Shown here one piece after another: positions 51,850 through 60,382 of a stretch of DNA of 64,000 nucleotides (within the stretch, counting starts at the first letter, position 1; every line of letters starts with the position of its first letter). The notes beneath the pieces are model-generated. The model had not been told where the DNA came from and made no database searches. It saw only the letters and a program-made list of their open reading frames with translations. The stretch spans positions 21,955 through 85,954 of the forward strand of contig JAPSHX010000003.1 of assembly GCA_031179305.1 (NCBI GenBank), written 5' to 3'. Position numbers and translations under genes: made by a program. The DNA is from Paenarthrobacter sp. (GTDB taxonomy: Bacteria; Actinomycetota; Actinomycetes; Actinomycetales; Micrococcaceae).

Positions 51850-52799
51850 GACGTCGTCCTGGACTCGTCGTTGAACTCCGGATCCTCGCCAGGGGCGGGC
51901 TCGGCATTGCCGGCATCGCCCGTCTGGTCAGCGGGCACCTGGTTTGAGGGGTGCGGCAATAGGTCAGGCCCCACCACTACCGTGTCTCCGTTGTTGACGG
52001 CGTCCTCGATCAAGTCTGCAAGCTCCTCAGCACTGGCGTCCGGATTGGCAATGGCCACGTTGCGCCCAACTTCATTGTTGTACAGATCCATGGCCTCGCG
52101 GGGAGCCGGGTTTCCAGGGAGCTGTTCGTGGGCAGTGGCGTAGTCCTCAGCCCAGTCCGCGCCGAACTCCTTCACCATGAGGGCATTCCAATAGGCGTGG
52201 CGGAAAGCGTCATTGTGGTCGTCATTGCGGTCTTCGCTGGGGAAACGCTCATCGGCAACACTGAACGCGTCGTCGTGAATGCCCTTGAAAGCGTTCAGCT
52301 CGAAGGGTCCCAGGCCATTCAGCAGTTCCGCTTCCTTCTCGGTAACTACCCTCTGATCCGTCACGAAACGCAGTGGATCCCAGTCGCCGGGCCAGTTGGT
52401 TGTCTCGGCGTCACTGACTTGGTACTCGTCCAGGATTTCCTGGGGCGTGGGCTGGGTGGGGTCCGTGGCAGACGCTGTTTTCGTTCTTGCGTCGTTACCG
52501 GGGTTGCCGGAGCTGCCTGAGCCCCCGCCGCTCTCGGTAGACGCGCTCGACTGCTCGTCGGCATTGGTGAGAACCGACTTGGACGCTTCTTCTATCCCGC
52601 GTGATGTCCTTTCAAGCAGCGGCCGTAGGCGGCCCTGCCAGTCGGAAGCGAAACGCTTGGCATCTTGTCCCTGCCAGGAACCACCCTGGGTGATCAAGGA
52701 GTCGAGCTCCCGGGCGCGGCTAGTCAGCAGCGATGCTCCGCTGGCGAGCGCTTTAGATAGTGCTTTGAGTTGATCGACGTCGGCGCCGTAGAAAGGCAT
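51846..52799 (-). CDS. WXG100-like N-terminal domain with C-terminal DUF6973 domain
   Basis: The 317-aa protein starts with an ESAT-6/WXG100-like helical hairpin of about 95 residues (DVDQLKALSKALASGASLL, GGSWQGQDAKRFASDWQGRL, with the W-x-G turn). A Ser/Gly/Thr-rich linker follows, then a DUF6973-type domain (DDHNDAFRHAYWNALMVKEFGADWAEDYATAHEQ, HNDAFRHAYWN being the conserved core). The layout of secretion-leader domain plus C-terminal module resembles ESX-secreted effectors. It overlaps the lipoprotein gene by four bases. No ESX secretion machinery is in the window. Enzymatic activity is unknown. Confidence 0.78.
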   Translation of the reverse strand: MPFYGADVDQLKALSKALASGASLLTSRARELDSLITQGGSWQGQDAKRFASDWQGRLRPLLERTSRGIEEASKSVLTNADEQSSASTESGGGSGSSGNPGNDARTKTASATDPTQPTPQEILDEYQVSDAETTNWPGDWDPLRFVTDQRVVTEKEAELLNGLGPFELNAFKGIHDDAFSVADERFPSEDRNDDHNDAFRHAYWNALMVKEFGADWAEDYATAHEQLPGNPAPREAMDLYNNEVGRNVAIANPDASAEELADLIEDAVNNGDTVVVGPDLLPHPSNQVPADQTGDAGNAEPAPGEDPEFNDESRTTS

Positions 52800-53012
52800 G
52801 TTTCCCCCTGAGCTTTCCCGTACATCCTTCGCTAAACCTCGTTAGGGCACAATGGGGAGCTCTGCCCTTGAATGATTTGAGGGAAAGCGTTCGCCAAGGC
52901 TCACCTGACCGCCGTCGTGCTTTATATCGCACAGGACGGGTACGGTGTGATGTATACCGCTGATTCAGCGTTTTGCACTTCACTTCTAGCTCATCTGTGA
53001 TATTTATTGGTT

Positions 53013-54536
53013 ATGACGCAACCGACCGCCGAACACGTAGGCCTCCTGCTCCGCGACGCTCGCGGCGAAAAAGGGTGGACGCAGGGGCAGCTGGCTTCTG
53101 AGCTGGGAACCAGCCAGAGCGCAATCGCCCGAATGGAACAGGGCAAACAGAATCTCAGCCTCCGGATGATCGAACGCCTTGAAGCTATTTTCGGGCGCTC
53201 CATCGTTAAAGTGGGCAAGCCGCAGATGACCCACCTCCGCGTGGAGGGTGGACGGACCCTCTCAGGGGAAGTGGACGTCAACAGTAGTAAGAATGCCGGA
53301 GTCGCCCTCCTTTGCGCCAGCCTCATCAACCGCGGAACCACCACTCTGCGTCGGCTGGCACGGATTGAGGAAGTCAACAGGATCGTCGAAGTACTGACCT
53401 CCATCGGCGTGGAATGCACATGGCTTAACGGAAGCGACCTCCGTCTTCGCCGTCCCGAGGTCCTGGATCTTGAATCCATGGACGTTGACGCCGCCCGACG
53501 CACACGCAGCGTCATTATGTTGCTCGGTCCGCTGTTGGACGAAACCAGCGAATACCTGCTGCCCTACGCCGGTGGCTGCGATCTGGGGACGCGCACCGTA
53601 GAACCGCACATGCAGGCGCTTCGCCAGTTCGGCCTCGAGGTGGAAGCGAAGTCCGGTTTCTACTCCGTGACCGCACCTCCCGCAGACGAACTCCACCGTT
53701 CCTTCGTCCTGACCGAACGCGGCGACACCGTGACGGAGAATGCCATCATGGCGGCCGCCCACCGCGAGGGCACCACCATCATTCGGAACGCCAGCCCCAA
53801 CTACATGGTGCAGGACCTCTGCTTCTACCTGCAGGGCCTGGGCGTGGACATCGACGGCGTCGGCACCACCACGCTGAAGATCACAGGACACTCGGCCATT
53901 GACGTAGATATTGAGTACTTCCCGTCTGAAGACCCCATCGAGGCAATGAGCCTCATCACCGCAGGCATCGTGACCAACTCCGAGGTCACCATCCGCCGGG
54001 TTCCCATCGAGTTCATGGAAATCGAGCTGGCCACCTTGGAGCAGATGGGCCAGAAGCTCGAGATCTCCGGCGAGTACATGGCGCGTAACGGACGTACCCG
54101 GCTGGTGGACGTGACTACCAAGCCCTCCGAGCTCCGCGCGCCGCAGGACAAGATCCATCCGATGCCGTTCCCGGGCCTGAACATTGACAACCTGCCGTTC
54201 TTTGCAGTGATTGCAGGCAATGCCGAGGGCCAGACGATGATCCACGACTGGGTCTACGAGAACCGTGCAATCTACTTGACGGAGCTCAACAAGCTGGGCG
54301 CCCAGGTGCAACTCCTGGACCCGCACCGGATCTATGTCAACGGGCCCACCAAGTGGCGCGCCGCGGAAATTGGCTGCCCGCCGGCTCTGCGTCCCGCGGC
54401 CTGCCTGCTGCTGGCAATGTTGGCTGCCCGGGGAACCTCCGAGCTCCGCAACATCTACGTGATCGAGCGCGGTTATGAAGACCTCGCCGAACGCCTCAAC
54501 ACCATTGGCGCGAAGATCGAGTACTTCCAGGACTAG
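53013..54536 (+). CDS. HTH-MurA fusion: XRE-type HTH joined to UDP-GlcNAc 1-carboxyvinyltransferase
   Basis: ATG 53013 (MTQPTAEHVGLLLRDARGEKG, 507 aa) has no obvious ribosome-binding site, so it may be leaderless. Residues 8-65 are a Cro/C1-type HTH (GWTQGQLASELGTSQSAIARMEQGKQNLSLRMIERL). The rest is a full-length MurA (about 430 aa): SSKNAGVALLCASLINRG (substrate Lys-Asn), GGCDLGTRTVEPHMQALRQFG (with the PEP-binding Cys aligned to E. coli Cys115), and PFPGLNIDNLPFFAVIA. It should transfer enolpyruvate to UDP-GlcNAc, the first committed step of peptidoglycan synthesis. The HTH suggests DNA binding or autoregulation linked to that step. Confidence 0.9.
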   Translation: MTQPTAEHVGLLLRDARGEKGWTQGQLASELGTSQSAIARMEQGKQNLSLRMIERLEAIFGRSIVKVGKPQMTHLRVEGGRTLSGEVDVNSSKNAGVALLCASLINRGTTTLRRLARIEEVNRIVEVLTSIGVECTWLNGSDLRLRRPEVLDLESMDVDAARRTRSVIMLLGPLLDETSEYLLPYAGGCDLGTRTVEPHMQALRQFGLEVEAKSGFYSVTAPPADELHRSFVLTERGDTVTENAIMAAAHREGTTIIRNASPNYMVQDLCFYLQGLGVDIDGVGTTTLKITGHSAIDVDIEYFPSEDPIEAMSLITAGIVTNSEVTIRRVPIEFMEIELATLEQMGQKLEISGEYMARNGRTRLVDVTTKPSELRAPQDKIHPMPFPGLNIDNLPFFAVIAGNAEGQTMIHDWVYENRAIYLTELNKLGAQVQLLDPHRIYVNGPTKWRAAEIGCPPALRPAACLLLAMLAARGTSELRNIYVIERGYEDLAERLNTIGAKIEYFQD

Positions 54537-54617
54537 GGCCGCTGCGGGGGCCGGGCGGGTAAAGTCCCGGAAACACAAGCCTCTGTCCTCACCAGCCCCC
54601 GTGACGCAGAATGGAGC

Positions 54618-55814
54618 ATGCGGACTTTCGGGGTTGAGGAAGAGCTGCTCATCGTCGATCCTGTGACGGGCGAGCCCCTGGCCCTCGCGGACGCGCTCCT
54701 TGCGGGCCACGGTGAACCCGAGACTGCCACGGGCCTCAGCCACGAGCTCAAACTGGAGCAGATCGAAACACAGACCCGCCCATGCCATAGTTATGGCGAG
54801 CTCCTGCAACAGATCCGGCGTGGCAGGGCCATGGCAAACGAGGCCGCACGGCAGCATGGAGCGCGGGTTGCTGCAATCGCCACGTCGCCACTGGCCTCGA
54901 ATACGCACACCACCCCGGACCCGCGGTATGCCGCGATGCTGGATCGTTTCGGCATCATTGCCACCGAGCAACTGACGTGCGGATTCCACGTGCACACCTC
55001 GGTGGAATCACCCGAGGAAGGCGTGGTGGTACTGGACCACATCCGGGACAAACTCGCTGTCCTGACAGCGCTCACCGCCAATTCGCCTTACTGGCGTGGG
55101 CTGCCCACTGGTTTCGACAGCTACCGCACCCAAGCATGGAACCGTTGGCCGACCTCGGGGCCGTCCTCCGTTTTTGGGTCCCTTACCGCCTATCGGCGCA
55201 TCGTGAAGCGTCTCTTGGAAACGGGCGTGATTTTGGATGAGGGCATGATCTACTTTGACGCCCGCATCTCCAGGAACCACCCCACGGTGGAAGTCCGCGT
55301 CGCCGATGTCTGCCTTCGGGGTGAGGACGCGGCACTTATGGCGGTGTTGGTGCGGGCTTTGGTGGAGACGGCATCCTTGGAAATGCTCGACGGCGTAGAA
55401 CCCACCGCGGTGCCCACGGCACTCCTACGGATGGCGAGTTGGCAGGCCAGCAATTCGGGGCTGCGCGGAGATCTCCTGGACTTCGGTGACTTTCTGCCCC
55501 AACCCGCTGCGGACGTCGTATGGGCGTTGGTTGACTACCTGAGCCCGGTCCTGGACGACCAAAACGAGTTGGAGCTCGTCAAAGAAGGGATCTCGGACTT
55601 ACTGGAGCGGGGCAATGGGGCACAGGAGCAACGGGAAGCCGCTGAACGCTACAACAAAAGGCAGCGGGACGGGCAAACCCAGACGGGAAGTCCACCTACC
55701 AACGAAGCCTTGGCCGCCGTCGTCGGGCATGCTGCGAAGGTGACTGTGCGCGGGGCTGCCGCCGTTGCGCACAAGGATCCCTCGCCCATGCTGACCCGAG
55801 TCAGGAGACCTTAG
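54618..55814 (+). CDS. Carboxylate-amine ligase, YbdK/GCS2 family
   Basis: The 398-aa glutamate-cysteine-ligase-type protein has [27 protein letters not shown] (metal-binding EEE), [31 protein letters not shown] and [14 protein letters not shown]. The YbdK group has weak or unclear glutamate-cysteine ligase activity and is widespread in actinobacteria that make mycothiol instead of glutathione. It lies downstream of the HTH-MurA gene and overlaps the following opposite gene by 14 bases at their 3' ends. Confidence 0.87.
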   Translation: MRTFGVEEELLIVDPVTGEPLALADALLAGHGEPETATGLSHELKLEQIETQTRPCHSYGELLQQIRRGRAMANEAARQHGARVAAIATSPLASNTHTTPDPRYAAMLDRFGIIATEQLTCGFHVHTSVESPEEGVVVLDHIRDKLAVLTALTANSPYWRGLPTGFDSYRTQAWNRWPTSGPSSVFGSLTAYRRIVKRLLETGVILDEGMIYFDARISRNHPTVEVRVADVCLRGEDAALMAVLVRALVETASLEMLDGVEPTAVPTALLRMASWQASNSGLRGDLLDFGDFLPQPAADVVWALVDYLSPVLDDQNELELVKEGISDLLERGNGAQEQREAAERYNKRQRDGQTQTGSPPTNEALAAVVGHAAKVTVRGAAAVAHKDPSPMLTRVRRP

Positions 55815-56421
55815 GCCTCGTGTCTTCCGGCTCTTCCCAAACCATCAGATATGCGCCGGCGGTCCCCTCCACGAGGTAGAAAAAGAGCGGCGGTATGTCC
55901 TTCTTGGCCAGAAGGACAGCTCCGTAAACGGGCGCGGCGGCCGCAGCCGTGACCCCGATCCACCGTTTGGCAGGTATGGAAAGAAGGCTCCCGCCGAGCG
56001 CGGCCAAAGCCACAACATGCAACCCTGAATACGCCAGGAACGGCGCGCTGGATCCGCGGCGATAGGCGAACCCCTCAATATCGGAAGCCCGTCGGGCAAG
56101 GCTGGAGACGAACAATGGGGCGCCGGCAAGCAGCGCGGCCGCAGCGGCGTAGGCCCATTTCTTCGCCCTCCGGAGTGAAGGGCCCGAGCGCGGAATGGCA
56201 CGGGCGAAAGCAGCAAATCCCACAGGCACTGCGACGGTCCCGGCGGCAGCAATGTGCTGCCCCGTGATCCATGCGCGCTGTTCGGCTTGCAGCATGCGAA
56301 GGCGCTCGCTGTCATCGGGCGTGATGTAGACCCGTGAGACCGGCGAGATACCGACGAACCACACCAACGTGCCCGCAACAATCACTGTTCCGGCACGGCG
56401 ATAGGGGTGGTTCCCGCTCAT
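55801..56421 (-). CDS. Hypothetical membrane protein, 206 aa
   Basis: ATG 56421 ([24 protein letters not shown]) is inside the 282-aa track ORF, whose upstream part is antisense to metZ. It has about five or six hydrophobic segments ([89 protein letters not shown]), with a short charged N-terminus. I recognise no family. It lies 11 bp downstream of the metZ stop on the same strand, so it may be read-through of that operon. Confidence 0.7.
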   Translation of the reverse strand: MSGNHPYRRAGTVIVAGTLVWFVGISPVSRVYITPDDSERLRMLQAEQRAWITGQHIAAAGTVAVPVGFAAFARAIPRSGPSLRRAKKWAYAAAAALLAGAPLFVSSLARRASDIEGFAYRRGSSAPFLAYSGLHVVALAALGGSLLSIPAKRWIGVTAAAAAPVYGAVLLAKKDIPPLFFYLVEGTAGAYLMVWEEPEDTRPKVS

Positions 56422-56431
56422 GGCAGCAAGG

Positions 56432-57640
56432 TTAGACCTGTTTGAGGGCCTTCTCCAGATCCAAGATGAGGTCGTCCACATCTTCAAGACCAACAGACAG
56501 GCGAACCACACCATCGGAAAGTCCGATCGCCGCACGGCCTTCCGGCCCCATGGCCCGGTGGGTGGTGGTGGCCGGATGCGTGATGAGGGATTTGGAGTCA
56601 CCCAGGTTGTTGGAGATGTCGATGACCCTGAGGCCATCGAGCAAGGCAAACGCCGCCTCTTTGGCTGAGCACCCGGCCGAAGGCGAAAGCTCGAACGTCA
56701 GCACGGTACCGCCGGCCTTCATCTGCTTCGCGGCAAGCTCGTACTGAGGATGTGACTTCAACAGCGGGTACTTGACCCAGCTGATGGCGGGCTGCTGCTC
56801 GAGCCATCCTGCGATCTTCAGAGCAGAGGCAGAGCTGTGGTTCACACGCAGCCCGATGGTCTCCAGGCCTTTGGTCAGCACCCAGGCGTTGAACGCGGAC
56901 AGGGACGGGCCGGTGTGCCGCATGAGCTGCTTGACCGGGCCATCGATGAATTCCTTGGTGCCCAGGATCGCGCCGCCAAGGACGCGTCCCTGACCGTCGA
57001 TGTGCTTGGTGCCGGAATACACGATCACGTCTGCGCCCAACTCACCGCAGCGCTGCAGTAGGGGAGTGGCAAAGACATTGTCCACCACGACAGTCGCCCC
57101 GGCGGAATGCGCGAGTTCGCTGACGGCAGCGATATCGACGATCTCCTGCATGGGGTTGGACGGTGACTCGAAGAACACCGCGGTGGTGGGCTCGGACAGG
57201 GCTTCGCGCCACTGCTCCAGGTCGGGGCCGTCAACAAAGACCGTCTCCACGCCCCACCGGGGAAGGATCTCATTGAGGATCACGAAGCAGGAGCCGAACA
57301 GCGAGCGGGCAGCAACAACGCGGTCACCGGCCGCCAGCAAGGCACCCAAGGCGGTGAACACCGCGGACATGCCGGACGCCGTCGCAAAGCACGCCTCGGT
57401 CCCCTCGAGCAGTCGCAGCCGCTCCTGGAACGTGGCCACGGAAGGGTTGCCGTAACGGGAGTAGACGAATCGTTCGTCCTCGCCGGTGAAGGCACGCTCG
57501 GCCGCGGCAGCAGATTCGTAGACGAAGCCGGAGTTCAGGAAGACGGGCTCTGCCGTTTCCTGGAAATTGGTACGGTCAAGGCCACCGCGGACTGCCTGGG
57601 TATCCGGGCTCCAGCCGGCGGCGTCGGGATTGAAAGTCAC
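56432..57640 (-). CDS. metZ: O-succinylhomoserine sulfhydrylase
   Basis: The 402-aa PLP enzyme of the Cys/Met-metabolism family carries the catalytic Lys in IVYSGTKHIDGQGRVLGGAIL and the substrate motifs NSGFVYESAAAAERAF, FVYSRYGNPSVATFQERLRLLEGTEACFATASGMSAVF and ESPSNPMQEIVDIAAVSELAH. The overall pattern fits MetZ, which makes homocysteine from O-succinylhomoserine and sulfide, rather than a cystathionine gamma-synthase. It is last of a three-gene operon with a rhodanese and a DUF1737 protein. The operon is under a SAM-IV-type riboswitch, matching a methionine-biosynthesis role. Confidence 0.92.
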   Translation of the reverse strand: MTFNPDAAGWSPDTQAVRGGLDRTNFQETAEPVFLNSGFVYESAAAAERAFTGEDERFVYSRYGNPSVATFQERLRLLEGTEACFATASGMSAVFTALGALLAAGDRVVAARSLFGSCFVILNEILPRWGVETVFVDGPDLEQWREALSEPTTAVFFESPSNPMQEIVDIAAVSELAHSAGATVVVDNVFATPLLQRCGELGADVIVYSGTKHIDGQGRVLGGAILGTKEFIDGPVKQLMRHTGPSLSAFNAWVLTKGLETIGLRVNHSSASALKIAGWLEQQPAISWVKYPLLKSHPQYELAAKQMKAGGTVLTFELSPSAGCSAKEAAFALLDGLRVIDISNNLGDSKSLITHPATTTHRAMGPEGRAAIGLSDGVVRLSVGLEDVDDLILDLEKALKQV

Positions 57641-58051
57641 TTACTCGGTCCCCAAGTTCGTTGGCAGGCCGCGGTTCTTCCATCCGTTGACGGTGCGCTC
57701 GCCGTAGCGGTCCGGTTCGCCTTCGAAGCCCTCCAGAACGTTGTAGGCAGTGAAGCCTGCCCGTGTTGCGGCTATGGCAGCCGAAATGGAGCGTTGCCCT
57801 GAACGGCACAGGAACACCAGCTCAATGCCGTCGTCCTCGGGAGCCTGCTGCTGAAGGTCCTCGATAAAACGGGAGTTCGGGATGCCGCCGGCCAGGTTCC
57901 ACTGGATGAACAGGGGGTCGTTCTCGGTGGCTTTGGTATCCGGGATGCCGATGTGGGCCCATTCGGCCTCGGTGCGGACATCCACCAGGATGGCACCCTC
58001 TTGAAGCTTCGCCCACGCGTCCTGCGGGGTCAGGTCACCTGCGTAGCTCAT
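57641..58051 (-). CDS. Rhodanese-like sulfurtransferase
   Basis: The 136-aa single-domain rhodanese has catalytic loop VFLCRSGQRSISAAIA (Cys in CRSGQRS) and an N-terminal AILVDVRTEAEWAHIGIP. It would carry a persulfide on the Cys and may deliver sulfane sulfur to the MetZ reaction or detoxify it. It overlaps the DUF1737 gene by four bases and abuts metZ without a gap, so all three are co-translated. Confidence 0.93.
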   Translation of the reverse strand: MSYAGDLTPQDAWAKLQEGAILVDVRTEAEWAHIGIPDTKATENDPLFIQWNLAGGIPNSRFIEDLQQQAPEDDGIELVFLCRSGQRSISAAIAATRAGFTAYNVLEGFEGEPDRYGERTVNGWKNRGLPTNLGTE

Positions 58052-58314
58052 GCGTGGCCCTCGAACGCTTCTTCGTCGTCGTAGTTCTCAAGCTGATCCA
58101 CGGCGTTGGCCACGGCGGCATCTGCGCTGGCGATTGCGGTCGGCAGGACTACGGCCTGGGCGACGATGACGTCGGTGCCGTTAAACGTAGCCGCCGGGCT
58201 GCCGTGGAGGACGTAGCCTTCGGCGAGGGCATTGTGGATGCGCTCGCAGAAGTCGCGGGTATCCGGACCTGTCACCAGGCGGTAGGAGAGTTTTTCTTCA
58301 GTGGGTTCAGGCAT
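58048..58314 (-). CDS. DUF1737 family small protein
   Basis: The 88-aa protein has YRLVTGPDTRDFCERIHNALAEGYVLHGSPAATFNGTDVIVAQAVVLP, which is the DUF1737 domain. It is the first gene after a SAM-IV-type riboswitch and overlaps the rhodanese gene by four bases. The function is unknown; the genomic association suggests a link to methionine or sulfur metabolism. Confidence 0.87.
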   Translation of the reverse strand: MPEPTEEKLSYRLVTGPDTRDFCERIHNALAEGYVLHGSPAATFNGTDVIVAQAVVLPTAIASADAAVANAVDQLENYDDEEAFEGHA

Positions 58315-58354
58315 AGCTGGTGCTCCTCAGTCACGCTTGCAGTACGAGTTGTCG

Positions 58355-58443
58355 ATACGCCGAGTAGTCACCTGAGGCACCCCGCCGGAGAGAGGGTTGC
58401 CGACCAGCAAGTCAGGGCTTTGCGCTGGTGCTCATTACTCAAG
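58355..58443 (-). ncRNA. SAM riboswitch (SAM-IV-type) upstream of the metZ operon
   Basis: On the minus strand GAGTAATGAGCACCAGCG...GACTTGCTGGTCGGCAACCCTC...GGCGGGGTGCCTCAGGTGACTACTC matches the actinobacterial SAM-IV pattern (TGAGCGCCAGCG, CTTGCTGGCCGGCAACCCTC, CGGGGTGCCCCGGGTGA). The ends GAGTA and TACTC pair. It should switch off the operon when S-adenosylmethionine is abundant. The class assignment rests on remembered consensus. Confidence 0.88.
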
Positions 58444-58522
58444 AAAAACGTAGCATCCGCGGGCATCCGGCCGCACTTGCGGGCGGTGGGGCCGTCGTCA
58501 TGTTGCGTAATCGGCGGCCGTT

Positions 58523-60229
58523 TCACGCTTTGTCCCTGAGCGCACGGACGGCGGCACCGACTGTGGAGAAGAAGTGGTCCGGCGTGAACCGCGCTGCCGT
58601 TCCGAGGCGGATCAACTTGTCCTTCACAGGGCCTTTGAGTTCGGCGAACACCAGATCCACGCCGTGACGGGCCAGCCATTCATCCAACGTGACAAGGTCG
58701 TCCAAGGCTGTGGTGTCGATCCCGGTGATGGGTTCCGCGGCGAGGATGACGTGGGAGATTTCATCCGACGTTTCGTCCAGTTGCTCCCGGACAAAGCTCG
58801 CAAGGACCTGTCCGTTGCCGAAGAACAGCGGTGCATCGAAGCGGAGGATCAGGAGCCCCGGGATGCGTTCGCCTTCCGGGTGGCGGGCAAGATCGTGGTA
58901 ACCGGGCCGTCCTTCCTGCGAGCCGAGTTCAGTACGATAGGGGTCCCACGCCCGGCGAACGAAGTCCAGGAGTGCCAAGGCAATGGCTACCAGGATTCCC
59001 TGCAGCACACCCACCAAGAGCACCCCCAGGAATGTTGCCAGCATCACCACGGATTCGCTGCGGCTCATGCGCACAAGCCGGCGGACACCTGTGGGATCCG
59101 CCAAGGCAACAGCGGCCGCGATCACCACCGCAGCCAACGTGGAGGAGGGCAGGAACTCGGTGACGCCAGGTGCGAGGAGCATAAAGGCGAGGACCAGAAA
59201 GGCTCCCACAGCGCCAGTTAGTTGCGACTTGGCGCCGGCATCCACCGCCACTGGGGTGCGCGAGGAACTGCCGCAGATCGGGAATCCGCCCAAAACTCCG
59301 GTTGCTGCGTTCGCTGCCCCGAGCGCAGCCATCTCCCTGTTCCCCGATACCCTCCTTCCTTCTTTTGCGGCCAAGGACTGAGACAGCACGCCCGTATCCG
59401 CGAAGGCCATCAGGGCGATTCCGGCAGCAGCCGGCAGCAGCAGGAGCGCGTCCGCCCAAGTGATGCCGCCAAGGGAAGGAGTCGGCAGCCCTTGAGGCAG
59501 TGCCCCGGTGACCTTGACGTCGTCGTTCAGGCCCCAAACTGCGGTGGCGATGCATGAGCCGATCACTGCCAGCAGAACGCCGGGCACCTTCCACTTCAGT
59601 CCCCGCGGGATCCAAATCAGCGCCAGAGAGCCAAGACCCAACAACAACGCCGGAAAGTTGGTGCCACCATTCAGCACTGTTGTGAAAGTGGAAGCCAGTT
59701 TTTCCCAGACGGACTCGCCCTCGGGCTCGATCCCCAGAAAAGCGGGCAGTTGTGACAATCCTACGAACAGCGCCAAGCCGTTCAGGTACCCAAGCCGAAT
59801 GGGCTTGGAGAGCAGGCCTGTGACGGTTCCCAGTTTCAGCGCCGAGCCAGCCAGCATGATGGCTCCAACCAGTACAGCCAGGAGCCCCGCCAGCGCCACC
59901 GACTTTTCGCTGCTACCCGCTGCCAGAGGCACGATCGCTGCGGCAATCATGGGAGCAAGGGCCGAGTCGGGGCCGAGGACCAGGATTCGGGAAGGCCCCA
60001 CCACCGCGTAAACCAGCAGCGGGACCACGGTGGCGTAAAGACCGGTGACGGGTGGAAGGCCAGACGCCTGTGCGTAGGCCATCCCGGCGGGTACCAGCAG
60101 GGCGAACAGCGCAGCACCCGCCACCACATCATGCCGCAGCCATTCGCGTTTGTAGCCCTTGAGCGCCCAAGCGCCCGAAAGCCGGTCCTTGGCGGAAGAC
60201 TTGGGGGAAGAACGGGCGGGTGAACTCAT
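58523..60229 (-). CDS. SulP-family inorganic anion transporter with STAS domain
   Basis: ATG 60229 (MSSPARSSPKSSAKDRLSGAW, 568 aa) has AGGA upstream; the track's 673-aa form includes extra upstream sequence. About ten hydrophobic segments follow (SLC26/SulP fold: VAGAALFALLVPAGMAYAQASGLPPVTGLYATVVPLLVYAVVGPS). GGFPICGSSSRTPVAVDAGAKSQLTG is a conserved core, and the C-terminal STAS domain ends at KGPVKDKLIRLG. It probably imports sulfate or another anion. Adjacent sulfur genes favour sulfate, but bicarbonate is possible. It is divergent from the flavin monooxygenase operon. Confidence 0.88.
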   Translation of the reverse strand: MSSPARSSPKSSAKDRLSGAWALKGYKREWLRHDVVAGAALFALLVPAGMAYAQASGLPPVTGLYATVVPLLVYAVVGPSRILVLGPDSALAPMIAAAIVPLAAGSSEKSVALAGLLAVLVGAIMLAGSALKLGTVTGLLSKPIRLGYLNGLALFVGLSQLPAFLGIEPEGESVWEKLASTFTTVLNGGTNFPALLLGLGSLALIWIPRGLKWKVPGVLLAVIGSCIATAVWGLNDDVKVTGALPQGLPTPSLGGITWADALLLLPAAAGIALMAFADTGVLSQSLAAKEGRRVSGNREMAALGAANAATGVLGGFPICGSSSRTPVAVDAGAKSQLTGAVGAFLVLAFMLLAPGVTEFLPSSTLAAVVIAAAVALADPTGVRRLVRMSRSESVVMLATFLGVLLVGVLQGILVAIALALLDFVRRAWDPYRTELGSQEGRPGYHDLARHPEGERIPGLLILRFDAPLFFGNGQVLASFVREQLDETSDEISHVILAAEPITGIDTTALDDLVTLDEWLARHGVDLVFAELKGPVKDKLIRLGTAARFTPDHFFSTVGAAVRALRDKA

Positions 60230-60382
60230 ACAGCGATCATTCCTGACCCATGCTGTTTGCGGAACAAGGCGGTCGTCGTATGTGGAAATCCAAACCTTCA
60301 TGAGGCCCGCCCAAATGTGACGCCCCGGGAGCATAATTGACGCAGTACGACCCCCTGTAACTTCGCATGAAATCAGGTCGCG

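Noticed and set aside
53262-54995. 577-aa minus-strand ORF
   Set aside because: It is antisense to the HTH-MurA gene, with biased His/Gly/Val/Asp shadow composition and no recognisable domain.
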